The translations under genes were made by a program, and so were the position numbers. 64,000 nucleotides of DNA from Symbiodinium natans (Eukaryota > Sar > Dinophyceae > Suessiales > Symbiodiniaceae): positions 412,343 to 476,342 of the forward strand of contig CAJNDS010002235.1 of the NCBI GenBank assembly GCA_905221605.1, in the 5' to 3' direction. How positions within the stretch are numbered: the first letter of the stretch is position 1; every line of letters starts with the position of its first letter. Below, one piece after another: positions 44,239-55,776 of the stretch. The notes below the pieces were generated by a model. It was not told the origin of the DNA. It saw only the letters and a list, made by a program, of their open reading frames with translations, and did no database searches.

Positions 44239-44458
44239 CCTGTCCCTTAAAGAGCTTCCGCAAGACGCCCACCAAAGCCTGCCAGTTTTAACTTTGGCAC
44301 AACTAAACAAACATCCAGAGCCAGGTGCCGGAAGGCTTTGTTGGAAAACGGGTTCCGTGACGATGGACGATGACCTCATACATAAAAGCTCCAAAGCTCT
44401 TATATGAGGGTTTTCAAACTAAGGACCACAGCACAAATGTCTTCAGGCCTTCTTGAGC
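44239..44458 (-). CDS. Histidine-phosphatase-like exons with RHGTRFPT signature
   Basis: Exons 44,458-44,427 (acceptor TTTCCCTTAG|GCT, AQEGLKTFVL, donor TG|GTCCTT), 44,396-44,309 (29 codons with YEVIVHRHGTRFPTKPSG, donor TTT|GTTTAG) and 44,278-44,239 (acceptor CTGGCAG|GCT, ALVGVLRKLFKGQ). Phases 2/2 and 0/0 agree. RHGxRxPT is the catalytic signature of branch-2 histidine phosphatases (acid phosphatases, phytases, MINPP-type inositol phosphatases). The remaining domain was not found. Substrate unknown. Confidence 0.65.
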
Positions 44459-44779
44459 CTAAGGGAAACGCTTTAGTTTAGGGTTTGGGGCTCAGGAGTG
44501 GAGGAGGTTTAGGGTTCAATGGTTTGTTTTTGTTCTTCAAGGGCGTAAGTTGTGTGGCTTCAGGGGGTTTGGGTCTACGAGGTCGCTAAAGAAGAGCAAG
44601 CAAGATCAAATAAAGTCAGGCGATTGAATTGTGGGGGGGGGGAGGCCAACTGTCTACGTGATCTTTGTTTCTCGGTAGCTATGGCAGAATCGTTTTCTAG
44701 GCAGCAGGAACTGCTTACCCGTCATTGCCATGTTCTCAAGGATGTTTCAACTTACTAAGCGACAAAGACCCAAGAAAAA

Positions 44780-45760
44780 GCTTACTGCTACATGACTTAC
44801 TATATTATATACCCCCCGATTGTGGTAACCAAAACGGACCCTAGTCCAGGACCAAGAGGAAGCTGACGGTGATGATTCTGACGAGCAGTACGGTGATAGT
44901 GATGCTGACGGATGGATGCCATAAAGAGAACGCGAGTTGAGGACAGTTCCTGGTACAAACGCAGAGCTTGACCTGCAAAATCGTCTGCGACAAGAACCAT
45001 AAGCCCACTCCCCGAACGCTGGCTGGCAGCCTAGGTCACAGAGAAACCCTAAACCCTAAATCCTAAACCCTAAACCTTAACACCCAAAAAACAAAGAAAC
45101 TTTCATAGGGTGCAAAAAAGGCAACCTGACCCGAATGAACAATGAAATACGGAGCACTCTGCATAGCCCTGAGACATTATAGGGTTCTGAAGGGAGGGGG
45201 GGCTCATGGCGGGTAGGTACCTGCGGAATCTTGGGGAGGCTTGGGGGAGCCTCAGAGAGTAGTGGGGGTTCTTAGGGAACCTTGGGTTACAAACCCCCTT
45301 GAACCCCCCTCCCTACATCAGCATGCTTGGGGCCACTGCGACCTGCTTCAAACTCTTCCGATCCTGCAGAATGGCGGACTCTTGGGGAGTAGGGTTTAGG
45401 GCCTAGGCTTAGGGTTAGGGGTTCAGGGTGTATAGCTTAGGGATCTTCGTTCCGGGCCTGAGGTTCAAGGTTTGAGGCACCCTATGTGAAGCCGAAACCC
45501 CTAAACCAAGCAAGCAAGGCACGACGAAGGACCCGGGTAGGGTGCTACTGGCGAGTTCTGAGCAGAGAATGAGGGAATGAGGTACCCTCGTATAAGCCCT
45601 TAAAGGGAAATTATAGGGCCCCTTGATCCCTGAACCTGAAACCCTAAAACCTAAACCCTAAACCTCATTCCCTACTAAGAACCCGGCAGCTTAGGTTGCA
45701 AAAAGTCCGGGGGCGGGTTCGGGTCCTCCCAAAAGAATGAAACACAAAGCTGCACCCAGG
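44780..45760. other. Stretch with hairpin element and scattered repeats, no clear gene
   Basis: Contains short telomere-type scraps, a GTTCTTAGTAGGGAATGA-type hairpin (45,554-45,683) and open but unconvincing frames. Confidence 0.4.
45554..45683. mobile_element. Family B hairpin with CCCTAAA in its right arm
   Basis: CCCTAAA units replace part of the arm just before CTCATTCCCTACTAAGAAC. Confidence 0.7.
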
Positions 45761-45768
45761 GATCCGAC

Positions 45769-45880
45769 TAGGGTTTAGGGTTTAGGGTTTAGGGTTTAGG
45801 GTTTAGGGTTTAGGGTTTAGGGTTTAGGGTTTAGGGTTTAGGGTTTAGGGTTTAGGGTTTAGGGTTTAGGGTTTAGGGCG
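45769..45880 (+). repeat. TTTAGGG array
   Basis: About 15 perfect units. Confidence 0.95.
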
Positions 45881-45986
45881 TGGGGCTTAGGGTTCAGGGA
45901 TGAGGTCTCCATGTCAGGGCTGCGCCTCAACATTCAGAACCCCTCAAGACCCTGCCCTACCAAGCCCCGATCCCCTAAACACGAAG

Positions 45987-46065
45987 CCCTAAACCCTAAA
46001 CCCTAAACCCTAAACCCTAAACCCTAAACCCTAAACCCTAAACCCTAAACCCTAAACCCTAACCC
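45987..46065 (-). repeat. CCCTAAA array
   Basis: Eleven units, facing the TTTAGGG array at 45,769-45,880. Confidence 0.95.
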
Positions 46066-46262
46066 GAAACCCTAGACCCTAAACAACCTACAGCCTTACC
46101 AGCCCAAGACCCTAAAAAGCCCTCACAACCCCAAAAACCTCCAGAAAAAAAGCCCTAAAAGCCCACCAAAGTCCCCAAACCCCTAAACCCCAAACCCCAA
46201 ACCCTAAACCCTTAACCCTACACCCTAAACCCTAAACCCTACACCCTACGGCCCGCTCCCAC

Positions 46263-46320
46263 CTCTTCCGTCATGGGCCACACCGCATCGGGGCTGGAAC
46301 CTGGTCTTCAGGGCTCGCAG
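46263..46320 (-). CDS. Exon
   Basis: Acceptor GGTTGGCAG|CTG, 19 codons LRALKTRFQPRCGVAHDGR, donor AGAG|GTGGGA. Confidence 0.5.
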
Positions 46321-47006
46321 CTGCCAACCCTGAAACCCTGACACCCTGAGCCCTAAACCCTAGCTTTAGGGCTTCGGTTTTAGGGTTTAGGGTTTAGGGT
46401 TTAGGGTTTAGGGTTTAGGGTTTAGGGTTTAGGGTTCCCAAAAGCCTGAGCCTCAAACCTTAAATGGGTTTAAGTTTAGGGCCTAGAGTGCTTAGTCTTT
46501 AGGGTTCCCAAAACCCCGAACCCTCAACCCAAAATCCTCAACCCCTAAACCCGTCTAGGGTTTTAGGGTTTAGAGTTACCCTAAACCCTAAACCCTAAAC
46601 CCTAAACCCTCCTGTCGAGTTGGGAGTCGCATTCGCTCATGCGGCCGTGGGGCTGAGGGCCTGTGGATCAAAGGCTTCACCCAAAAAGGGTCGGGCTACC
46701 ATTTCGGTTTTGGCTTCAGGGTTGAGGGTTCAGGCTTTAGGGTTCAGGGTTCAGGATTAGGGTACTATGAGGGTTCAGGGTTCAGGGCTAGGGGCACCAT
46801 GAAGGTTTACGAGCCAGGTTGGCGCCTTAATACCTCTGAAGAAGATTCTATAAATATGATCCCCTAAACCCTAAACCCTGAACCCTAAATCGTAAACCCT
46901 AAAGATGTCCCACGGGCCAACGCAGCAGGTTCATGGGTTTGAGGAGGTTTGGGGTTTCAGAGCGTCGAGAACTGGCCACATGAGAGGGCTTTGGCCTGAG
47001 GGATTA

Positions 47007-47092
47007 CAGGGTTTAGGGTTCAGGGTTTAGGGCTACACCCTAAACCTAAACCCTAAACCCTAAACCCTATAGGGTTTAGGGTTTAGGGTTTA
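47007..47092. repeat. Triple array with two orientation switches
   Basis: TTTAGGG, then CACCCTAAA units, then CCCTAT|AGGGTTT and TTTAGGG again. Confidence 0.85.
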
Positions 47093-47093
47093 A

Positions 47094-48300
47094 GTGTTCA
47101 CTCAGGGCTTGGGCTCTTTGTTTCACGGAGAAGCAAAGGGAAAAAGTTTAGACCACGCCTACCATGGGGCCTTAATAATTCGAATAGGCTTTTGGGAAGT
47201 TTTTATACTGTGTTTTTATAAGGACCATAAGGGAATACAATTAGTATTAATTCCGACCCCCATATTTCGTCTTCTTTAGTAAATATTTCTATCAGGACCT
47301 GAAAGGAATACTATTAGTAGCTATTCCGACCACGTCTTGTTTAACAGCCAGCTGGCGCAGAGATGTACGATGGCGGCGACGTCTGCGCGCAGCGATGGCA
47401 CCAACGGCACCTTGTGGACAAAAAAGGCTTGCTGACCAGAGAGGTGCAAAGGGTTTAGGGTTAAGGGTTTAGGGTTTAGGGTTGAGGGTTTAGGGTCTAG
47501 GGCTCTTTCTGCTTGGCTTCGTTGCTTTGATTTTGCTTCGCTCACTCTCTCTCTCTCTCTCTCGCTCGCTCGCTTGCTTGTTCTCCCTCTCTCTTTCTCG
47601 CTCTCTCTCTCTCTCTCTCCCTCTCTCTCTCTCTCTCTTCATTTGGGCATGATTGTAAAAGAGAGATGCATACCACTACGGACAGGGACATGTTCAAACC
47701 CTACTCTAGGAACTCCCAGAACTAAGCCCAAACCCGAAGGGACGTAGTTTAGGGCTTAACTCGCCGTGCTGCGCCGTCAGAATTAGATAGAGCGCGCAAA
47801 TTGTAGGATTGGCATCTTCAAGGGGTTCTGATACGGCACCCTAGTACCTGTACTAGATATTTAAGGCACCCCACGCAAGGGGCCCCCATTCCCTTATACT
47901 CCCTAAGGCTCCCTAACCTTCCCGAAGGTTCCCTAGGTGCCACCTACTACCCCCCCATAAGCCCTAACCCTAAAACCCAATTAAACCCTACGAAACCCCC
48001 CCTTGACCCCTTTTGAACCCCCTGGCCTTACGGACCCTATAAAGCAAAGGCCTTACTACACGGCCCACGGAATACGCCAAACAACCCCCACTTCGGACCA
48101 TATACCCCACGCTACTCTGATCCCGGCCAAGGTTCCATGGTCCGGATGGACTTGGGGTTTAGGGTTTAGAGTTCAGGGTTTAGAGTTTAGGGTTTAGGGG
48201 TTAAGGAAGAATAGGGCTCAGGGGTTAGGGTTTAGGAGAGGCTCAATTGGTCCCCCAATAAAGCTTTTCAGACTTCAGGACCCTAAGCTCGGAAGCCTCA
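47094..48300. other. Hairpin-like and CT-microsatellite stretch, no clear gene
   Basis: Holds an element with ATTCCGACC ends (47,160-47,335), a CT microsatellite (47,535-47,640) and few telomere-type repeats. Confidence 0.4.
47535..47640. repeat. (CT)n microsatellite
   Basis: CTCTCT runs interrupted by CGCT and CCCT. Confidence 0.9.
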
Positions 48301-48312
48301 GCCCGAAGCCCG

Positions 48313-48390
48313 TTTAGGGTTTAGGGTTTAGGGTTTAGGGTTTAGGGTTTAGGGTTTAGGGTTTAGGGTTTAGGGTTTAGGGTTTAGGGT
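48313..48390 (+). repeat. TTTAGGG array
   Basis: Eleven perfect units. Confidence 0.95.
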
Positions 48391-49985
48391 CTCGAAACGC
48401 CCGAAGCTTTTGGCACCTCCCAGGAGAACGCTTCGGCAGGGCCTTGCAGAGCTTGCCTAAATAGGAGATCCGAAGTATGGGCCCTTCATTTGGGCCCCTT
48501 GTCATAGAGCCCTCTTCTACACTATATATCATGAGGGCCCATACTCCGGATCCCTGTAAAGAAGGGTAATATAGGGGCCATAATCATTAGAATAGGGTTG
48601 TGGGGGTTGTTACAGTACACTCAGCAAGGGGCTATCAGGGAATACTATCTGTAACTATTCCGACCCCTATATTAAGGGACCACACCCAGGGCCCATGCTT
48701 CAAACCTTATAGGGTAAACCCTCAACCCTAAAACTTTTGAGTTCCGGAAGATGTCTCTTACGAGAAGACTCTCCCAAGACAGGAAGCCGCAAAGGTTCGG
48801 GGCTCAGGGTTCAGGGTTCAGGGCTCAGGGTTTAGGGAATAGGGTGTCCCCAACTGCTGCGGCATTGTGCCGAGGGGCTTGCCCCCTAACCCACAACCCA
48901 AGACGTACGGAGGCTTCTTATGAATGTGAGAGTACATATTCGTCGTTCCTTTTGGGGATACCAATCATAAACACCATCTAGCTCGCGCAGTATGGTCTTG
49001 GGGCCTCCCAAAATCGGAGCCCTAAAGCCTTAAGAACCTTCGGGTTGCGCCTTTTTAATGGTCACGAAGAGTAAGGATGCTCATAGAGCCTTAAACCCTC
49101 AACCCACAGTTAAAGCCCTACTCATCGGAATCCTTACAGCCTCGAGGCCCGAACCCAAAACCCTGAAACAGCTCCTGGAAGGACTCGATGCGGGCGATGC
49201 CGTCTTCGGTCCGACACGGTCGTTGCTCGCCTCTCCCGCCAAACTTTAAAAGGCAAACCCTAAACCCCCCAGTGTTGAGGGTTCCTACGGGTTTTGCCAA
49301 ACCCAAAGCCCCTAAAGCCCTGAGACGAGGCCCTGGGCCTTCAACGTCGGAGGCTCTGACGATTGGATCTTCGTTGAACACCGAAGTTCATGCTACACCC
49401 GACTTGTTGGACTCATCATGAAACTTAAAAGCAGAGTTTAGAGTTGGTGCGTGAACAAGAGCAACTTTTTCTGGATTCGCTACGACATCAAGATCTCAAT
49501 ACTCTCGATGGGAAAGCACTTACATATTCTTTGCGACCAGCTGATGATGCCTGAACTTGTGAGGTATGCTCCCCTCTGTTGAGGAGTGTATAGTCGGTAG
49601 ACCAGTAACCCTATCACAAGAAGCGCACCCTTTGGGGCGCTGGAACCAAAAAATGGCAAAAGGGTACCACTGGGCTAGCGAGTATGTGGGGATTTACGAA
49701 AAGAAGGGACCCACAATGTAGTCCCCCATATAGTATGGTTTCCTTGTGATAAGGACACCAATCAGGTACCCCTAAAGTCGTGAAACCCCCTTCCGCCCCC
49801 CTAAACCCTAAACCCTAAACCCTAAACCCTAAACCCTAAACCCTAAACCCTAAACCCTAAAACCCCCACATGGGCAATGGGTATACAGGTTGCCCTTCGC
49901 TGGGCATTGGGCGAGTACACTTGCTTCGGGTAGGGAATCTAGGGATCCATGGAGCGGAGAGAACAAACCACAAACAACTCCTACC

Positions 49986-50070
49986 TAAGGTTTAGGGTTT
50001 AGGGTTTAGGGTTTAGGGTTTAGGGTTTAGGGTTTAGGGTTTAGGGTTTAGGGTTTAGGGTTTGGGGTTT
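49986..50070 (+). repeat. TTTAGGG array
   Basis: About twelve units, one GGTTTGG variant. Confidence 0.95.
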
Positions 50071-50728
50071 AGGGTTTAAAGGTTCAGGGGAAGGGTCATC
50101 GTGTGTGATACCCGAAGGCCTGAGGATGACAAAACAGAGGACACTGATGCAACGCCCCAAACACCAAGCCCTGAACCTCGCTACGTATCGCCACTCATGC
50201 AGGTAAGTAACTCATGAACTCTAAACACGATAACCATCATACTCTGCGTAATCCGTGGTGGTGCGCGACCGCAAAGCACCAAGAAGAAATCAAAGAAATC
50301 AACAAAAGTAAAGAGATGTGTACGCAAATTGACATGTGCGCTGTACTCATAGATCTACAGGTATGGATACTAACATAGACACAGACATGGTTGTGGCTCT
50401 CCCCAACTCTGCCTGGACAGAGACACTGCGCTCCCCCACGGCCGCAACACGCACAGAGGGCCTCACGCGGAAGGACTTTTTCGGGGGCTTAGGGTTTAGG
50501 GTTTAGGGCTTAGGGTTTAGGGTTTAGGGCTTAGGGTTTAGGGCTTAGGGCTTGCATCAGCATCGGGCAGAGTAAGCTTAGGCTCAGAAGGAAGGCCTTT
50601 GGGCCCTCATATTCTGGGTAGTCGCGTAGCCCAGCAACCCCCTAAACCCTAAACCCTAAACCCTAAACCCTAAACCCTAAACCCTAAACCCTAAACCCTT
50701 TTGGGGTTGGTTACTTTCATCTCGCCAG

Positions 50729-50808
50729 GGGGCGCAACGAGCTGTGGAGCTGCCCGCAGAGCCATGGCAGCTGAAAACTACCCCCTTACCACGGATCCTC
50801 GAAGCCCT
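50729..50808 (+). CDS. Plus-strand exon-like island
   Basis: Acceptor CATCTCGCCAG. Frame GATSCGAARRAMAAENYPLT or AQRAVELPAEPWQLKTTPLP. Confidence 0.4.
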
Positions 50809-51275
50809 AAACCCTAAACCCTAAACCCTAAACCCTAAACCCTAAACCCCAATCAGTAACAGGGCCCTTCTTGTTGCCTCAACTTAAGTTGCAACAAGCT
50901 GAAACCAAGGCCGGCACCTCCTGAGAACCCTTGTAGGTAGCTTGTAGCTTGGCAGGCAGCATCAAGGAAATGTTGACATCCCAAGGCCCCTAAACTTAGG
51001 AAATCCGCCACTCGTATGTATCAAAGGGTGCCGCGTGTTGTTCAAGCTGAACCCTAAATCATAAACCATGAACCCTAAACCGACCCCCCGGTGATCTGTC
51101 ACAAGGCTGGATGTTCATAGGCACTGACGCTGTGGACCACAATCCGATCTCACCACGCATGCTCAGGCCTCTTCAGTGTGAGCAAATCACACTTTAGCGT
51201 ACCTCTGACACTCTAACTTTCTTTCGTAAACCCTGTAAGCCGTGCGACTTCGGTTGACTACCCTAAACCCTAAAC

Positions 51276-51309
51276 CCTCGGCTGAAGAGGGTCGCCAGAT
51301 AGACTCCAC
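51276..51309 (-). CDS. Short exon ending on GTTTAGGG
   Basis: Acceptor GGGGAG|GT, GVYLATLFSR, donor CGAGG|GTTTAGGG. Confidence 0.45.
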
Positions 51310-51754
51310 CTCCCCTCGGCCCATTTTATAACCCTTAACCCTGGATTCTTCAGTCCGAGGTTGCCCAGCAACCTCGGAATGAAGAGGTTGCAGGGTTCGG
51401 ATTTAGGGTTTAGGGTTTAGGGTTTAGGGCGTAGGGTGCAGGGTTTCGGGCAGGAATTCTCACCAATAACTAACAGGGAGTAAGGGCCCCACTGGGCGTC
51501 CTAGTCACCCTACACCCAGCAAAGCCACACTCAACGAGAAACGCTCGCTGCACGTGAACCTCCGGAATCCGAGTAGCCCCCCGAACCTAAGCCCTCAAAC
51601 CCAGAACCCTAAACCCTAAACCCTAAACCCTATAAACCCGCAAACCCTGTGTTCGGAGAGCTACAAGCATGACTTGAAGTTTCTCCCCACGCAAGCCGGA
51701 ATCAGGACCTACTCTTGTCTTTCGGGGCCTAGGTTTCAGTCGGGTTTCCTAAAC

Positions 51755-51988
51755 CCTAACCCCTAACCCCTAAACCCCTCAACCCCTAAACCCCTAAACC
51801 TCTAAACCCCTAAACCCCTAAAATTCTAAACCCCTAAACCCCTAAACCCCTGCCTAAACCCCTAAACCCCTAAACCCCTAAACCCCTAAACCCCTAAACC
51901 CCTAAACCCCTAAACCCCTAAACCCCTAAACCCCTAAACCCCTAAACCCCTAAACCCCTAAACCCCTAGACCCGTAAACCCCTAAACC
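51755..51988 (-). repeat. Variant 8-mer array CCCCTAAA
   Basis: About 27 units with few variants. Confidence 0.95.
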
Positions 51989-52535
51989 TATTCCTGGGGA
52001 CTCTTGGGGTTCTTGAGGTTTAGAGGGTCTAGGGCTCGGGCAACTTGAGATCGGGAAGTGCATGGCGATTCTTAAGGGAGGGGGGGTGGTTCATGGGAGG
52101 TAGGTAGCCAGGAAACCTGAGAGAAGCTAAGGGAGCCTTAGGGAGTAGTAGGGAGTATTAGGGAACCTTGTTTTGCATACAGTACACCCTCTCCCTTAAG
52201 AGCCCTATAAACAAAGTAGGTTCAGGCATTCCCAGCAATGTGTGAAGTATGGCGGCAAGACCTCCAGTAGGAGAAGCCTCGGCGAAATAGTTTTAGCGGT
52301 TTAGGGTTTAGGGTTTAGGGGTTAGGGGTGTAGGGTCGAGGTTGTTGCACTCTTATCAACCATAAAACAGCACCTGCGACCCTTACAAGCCCTTACAAGC
52401 CCTCAGCCCTCCAAAAGCCTCCCCAAAAAACTTTTAAGTAACCAAGACGAGGCAAAGCTCATTTCCAAGCCCGTCAAAGGTTTTTTTTCTACGGCTTGGG
52501 GATTTTGGTTCGGGGTTCTGACTTCAGGTCCCGCT

Positions 52536-52781
52536 GTGCTCTGTCTGCACTTAGAAGTTGCGCCATCGGCGTCGAACAAGTTTGGTTTGGGGAGTTTGGG
52601 CACCAGGTTTCATGTCCTAAACCGCAAAAACGGGCCGAAGTCCGATATCTTCAAGCACACCCCCGACAACACGAAAGTGCGGCACCTCGTCAAGCATTGT
52701 GGCCTCCTCAAGAGGAATGCCCTCGCTGATTGCTCGCCTGACAGGCACACGCAAACGCAGGCATACGCTTTTCGCATGTAG
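52536..52781 (+). CDS. Plus-strand open stretch, about 81 codons
   Basis: Frame contains NRKNGPKSDIFKHTPDNTKV followed by RHLVKHCGLLKRN. Protein-like and array-free; borders unknown. Confidence 0.45.
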   Translation: MLCLHLEVAPSASNKFGLGSLGTRFHVLNRKNGPKSDIFKHTPDNTKVRHLVKHCGLLKRNALADCSPDRHTQTQAYAFRM

Positions 52782-53276
52782 ACTTACATACTCTGATGTT
52801 CTTTATGGTTCATCCTAATGATACGTCGGACACATCCACAGAACAATACACAAACTTCAAGGCTGAATGTCGCGCTGCTCCAGGGCATGTGCATCCAGGG
52901 TGTAGGGTTTAGGGTTTCGGGTTTCGGGTTTGCCATTATTACCCTTGTTTCGAACACTACTCTTGTTGTGCTTAGTACTACTATTGTCACTGTGATTGCT
53001 ATCTTTGCTAGTATTGCTGCTTCTGCTGTTCTTCCGGCTACTACTCTTGCTGATATTGTACAAGTACCATGAGTATTCATCAAGTAGTAGCTAAGTTCTT
53101 TGGGGCCAAAGCATAAAATGCCTGGACCCCTTGACGTAATCCCTAAACCCTATAGACAGCAAACCCTACGTCGCCAAAATGCCCCCTGAAAGGAAAGTCG
53201 GGTAGCCCTAAACCCTAAACCCGAAACCCTGAACACTATACCCTAAACCCTAAACTCTAAACCCTGAACCCTAAAC

Positions 53277-53325
53277 CCCGCCGCAGCCGCAACTTCTTCT
53301 GGAGGTCTGGGTCCTCTCCAGCCAT
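53277..53325 (-). CDS. Possible initiator exon ending on GTTTAGGG
   Basis: ATG 53,325, MAGEDPDLQKKLRLRR, donor CGGG|GTTTAGGG. 48+1 nt. Acidic then basic N-terminus; product unknown. Confidence 0.5.
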
Positions 53326-54002
53326 GGTTTTGGTGGGTTTGCGAGCGTGGCGATCAGTGAAGGGCTATCATGGCTGAGGGTTTAGGATCTAGGTTCAGCA
53401 GCTCATGTGCTAGCTTTCACTAGTCGAGCTTCTGCCCTACTCCCTTAACCCGAAACACTAGACCTGCCTTGCGATCTTCGGCGCGTCCTGAAGAAACTGG
53501 AAAATCCAGAGAGGCTCCGGTAGAAGCTCCCGAAGCCCCTAAACCCCTTGCAGGGTCTAAACAGCATTCAGCTAATTAGGGCATAATTCGGGTTTCAAGT
53601 AGGGCTTAAGTTAGGGTTGGACTAGGGTTTACATTTAATTAGGGTGTACATAGGGTGTCATGAGGATCATTTATAAATTTATAGGGTCTAGTTAGGGCTA
53701 CTGGCCTTCAGCGAGCTCGAAAACGCAAGAGAACGAATCAAGCCGCGTAGACTCCGAGAACTCCACGCAGGGCACCACATTGACAACAAAAACCCTCAGC
53801 CATCATCCCTGAACCCTAAACCCTAAACTAAGCCGAAACCGTCAACCGTAAACCCTAAACCCTAGACCCTGAAAGCAACCTCCCGAAAAAAAAATAATAA
53901 AAAACAGTCCCGAATCCCTAAACCACAAAAGCCCAAAAAGCCCACCGGTCCGAGAAAGGCGACTCGTTCTTGCTGGAAGATTTGGATGCCTGGAGGACTG
54001 GC

Positions 54003-54164
54003 TGGTTCTAAGTAGGGTTTAGGGTTTAGGGTTTAGGGTGTAGGGTTTAGGGTTTAGGGTGTAGGGTTTACGGTTTAGGGTTTGGGCTGTAGGGAATGCG
54101 GTACCCTATACACCCCCGTAAGGGTATACATAGGGCCCACTTCCCTCATTCCCTACTAAGAACC
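54003..54164. mobile_element. Family B hairpin interrupted by a TTTAGGG array
   Basis: The left arm stops at AGTAGGG, about 75 bp of TTTAGGG-type repeat follow, then the element resumes at AGGGAATGCGGTACC. Confidence 0.75.
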
Positions 54165-54389
54165 GTGGGGAGGGGGGGGGGGGGGGGGGGGCGGGTGGCA
54201 GAGATATGCGGAGATCAGCATGGGCGATTTAAAACTTTGAAGACTTGGCCAGAGGATTTGGGATCTAGGGTTTAGGATTTAGGGTTTAGGGGTTTAGCAG
54301 GATTTAGGGTTTAGAGATTTCGGGTTTGATTTAGGATTTAGGATTCGGGGCTTAGGGTTTAGTTCTTCGAAGAACACGACACTGCCCTG

Positions 54390-54498
54390 CCCAGAGACTC
54401 CAAAACCCCTTAATTAAGGAATATACCTTAAATCATATTAGGGTTCCTATTTTTATTTAAGGTATATTCCTTAATTAAGGGGTTTTGGAGTCTCTGGG
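54390..54498. repeat. Perfect 44-bp inverted repeat
   Basis: Arms 54,390-54,433 and 54,455-54,498 match 44 of 44 bases by eye; the loop is 21 nt. The arms contain CCTTAATTAAGG. Confidence 0.9.
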
Positions 54499-55110
54499 TG
54501 ATACAGGGGCGTCTTTGACTTGGACGGGTCATAACGAGCAATTGGGGGCGGGGGGGGAGGTGGCAACCCTCGATTTGGGATGACAAGGGGGTTAGGGCAT
54601 TGGCAATGCCCTAAACCCTAGCCCTGAACCCTAAACCCTGAACCCTAAGACCGCTAAAACCCAAAAGACCCTGAAACCCTAAAACCCTTAGAACCCCGGA
54701 GTCCCTCAAACCCTATAAACCTAAAACCCTAAACCCCGGGGGGAACATCCCAAACTAAGCCCGAAAGCTCTGAAGCATAAAAACCTTCAAACGCCAAGGC
54801 CTGAGCCTTAAACCCTCGACCCCAAACTTAGGGTTTAGGCTTTAGGGTTCAGGGTTTAGGGTTTAGAACCTTGGGTTTTGGGGCCCCCCTCTTCCTTCCT
54901 CCGGAAAGGGAAAAGATACTATTTGCTGAGAAACCCCCCAAAACGAAACAAATGTTCTTCCTTATAGGGTAACAGGAACAACCCTAATCTATTTGGGGTA
55001 ATCTAGGGATTACTGTCTGCTATTTTTGGGGGGGTTCCTAGGCAAGTAGTAGTAAACGAGCTGTTCGCTGGGAAGAGCGTGCTCTTGGCTAGGAGGCAAG
55101 TATATACTTG

Positions 55111-55240
55111 GAGCATCGGGAGACTTAGCAAGTACTTGACGGTTTAGGGTTTAGGGTTTAGGGTTTAGTGTTTAGGGGTCATAAGTAGGATAAACCCCAC
55201 TTGGGGTCTACTTGCCCCTGCTTACCAAGTCCCCCGACCC
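55111..55240. mobile_element. Family H hairpin interrupted by a TTTAGGG array
   Basis: The arm GGGAGACTTAGCAAGTA is cut by about 38 bp of TTTAGGG units; the other arm TACCAAGTCCCCCGA is intact. Confidence 0.65.
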
Positions 55241-55410
55241 TCCAGGTCATCCCCTCCCACTTTGAAAGATGCCCATGGTGATTAATTTCTGCGACCAGGG
55301 GGGTATTCACACTTAGGCAGCGGAAAGGGTTTAGGGTTTAGGGTTTAGGGTTTAGGGTTTAGGGAAATCAAGTACAGGGAAGGAGACCCCTAAACCTGAA
55401 GCAATAAACT

Positions 55411-55508
55411 TGGGATGTTCCCCCTTACACTAGCAGTCCTCAATAGGGATTAGAAGAGGGGGTACTATGATCCCCATTAAAGACAGTTAGCATAAGGGGG
55501 AACATCCC
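55411..55508. mobile_element. Hairpin element family C
   Basis: TGGGATGTTCCCCCTTA and TAAGGGGGAACATCCC ends; a CCCTAAA array starts at its right end. Confidence 0.75.
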
Positions 55509-55660
55509 TAAACCCTAAACCCTAAACCCTAAAACCTAAACCCTAAACCCTAAACCCTAAACCCTAAACCCTGAACCCTAAACCCTAAACCCTAAACCCT
55601 AAACCCTAAACCCTAAACCCTAAACCCTAAACCCTAAACCCTAAACCCTAAACTGAAACC
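55505..55660 (-). repeat. CCCTAAA array fused to a hairpin element
   Basis: About 20 units starting directly at the end of the hairpin 55,411-55,508. Confidence 0.9.
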
Positions 55661-55696
55661 CTAAACCTGAAACCTACACCCTAAATCCGCCCACAG

Positions 55697-55776
55697 TCAA
55701 GCGCGAATCAGGTGCCTCCCGATGCCGGAGCCCCTTTGGCCACTGCGAAGCGTCCATTTCCTTCCAGGAGGCATGA
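55697..55776 (+). CDS. Plus-strand exon-like island, frame uncertain
   Basis: Acceptor CGCCCACAG. Frames KRESGASRCRSPFGHCEASI or NQVPPDAGAPLATAKRPFPS. Confidence 0.35.
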
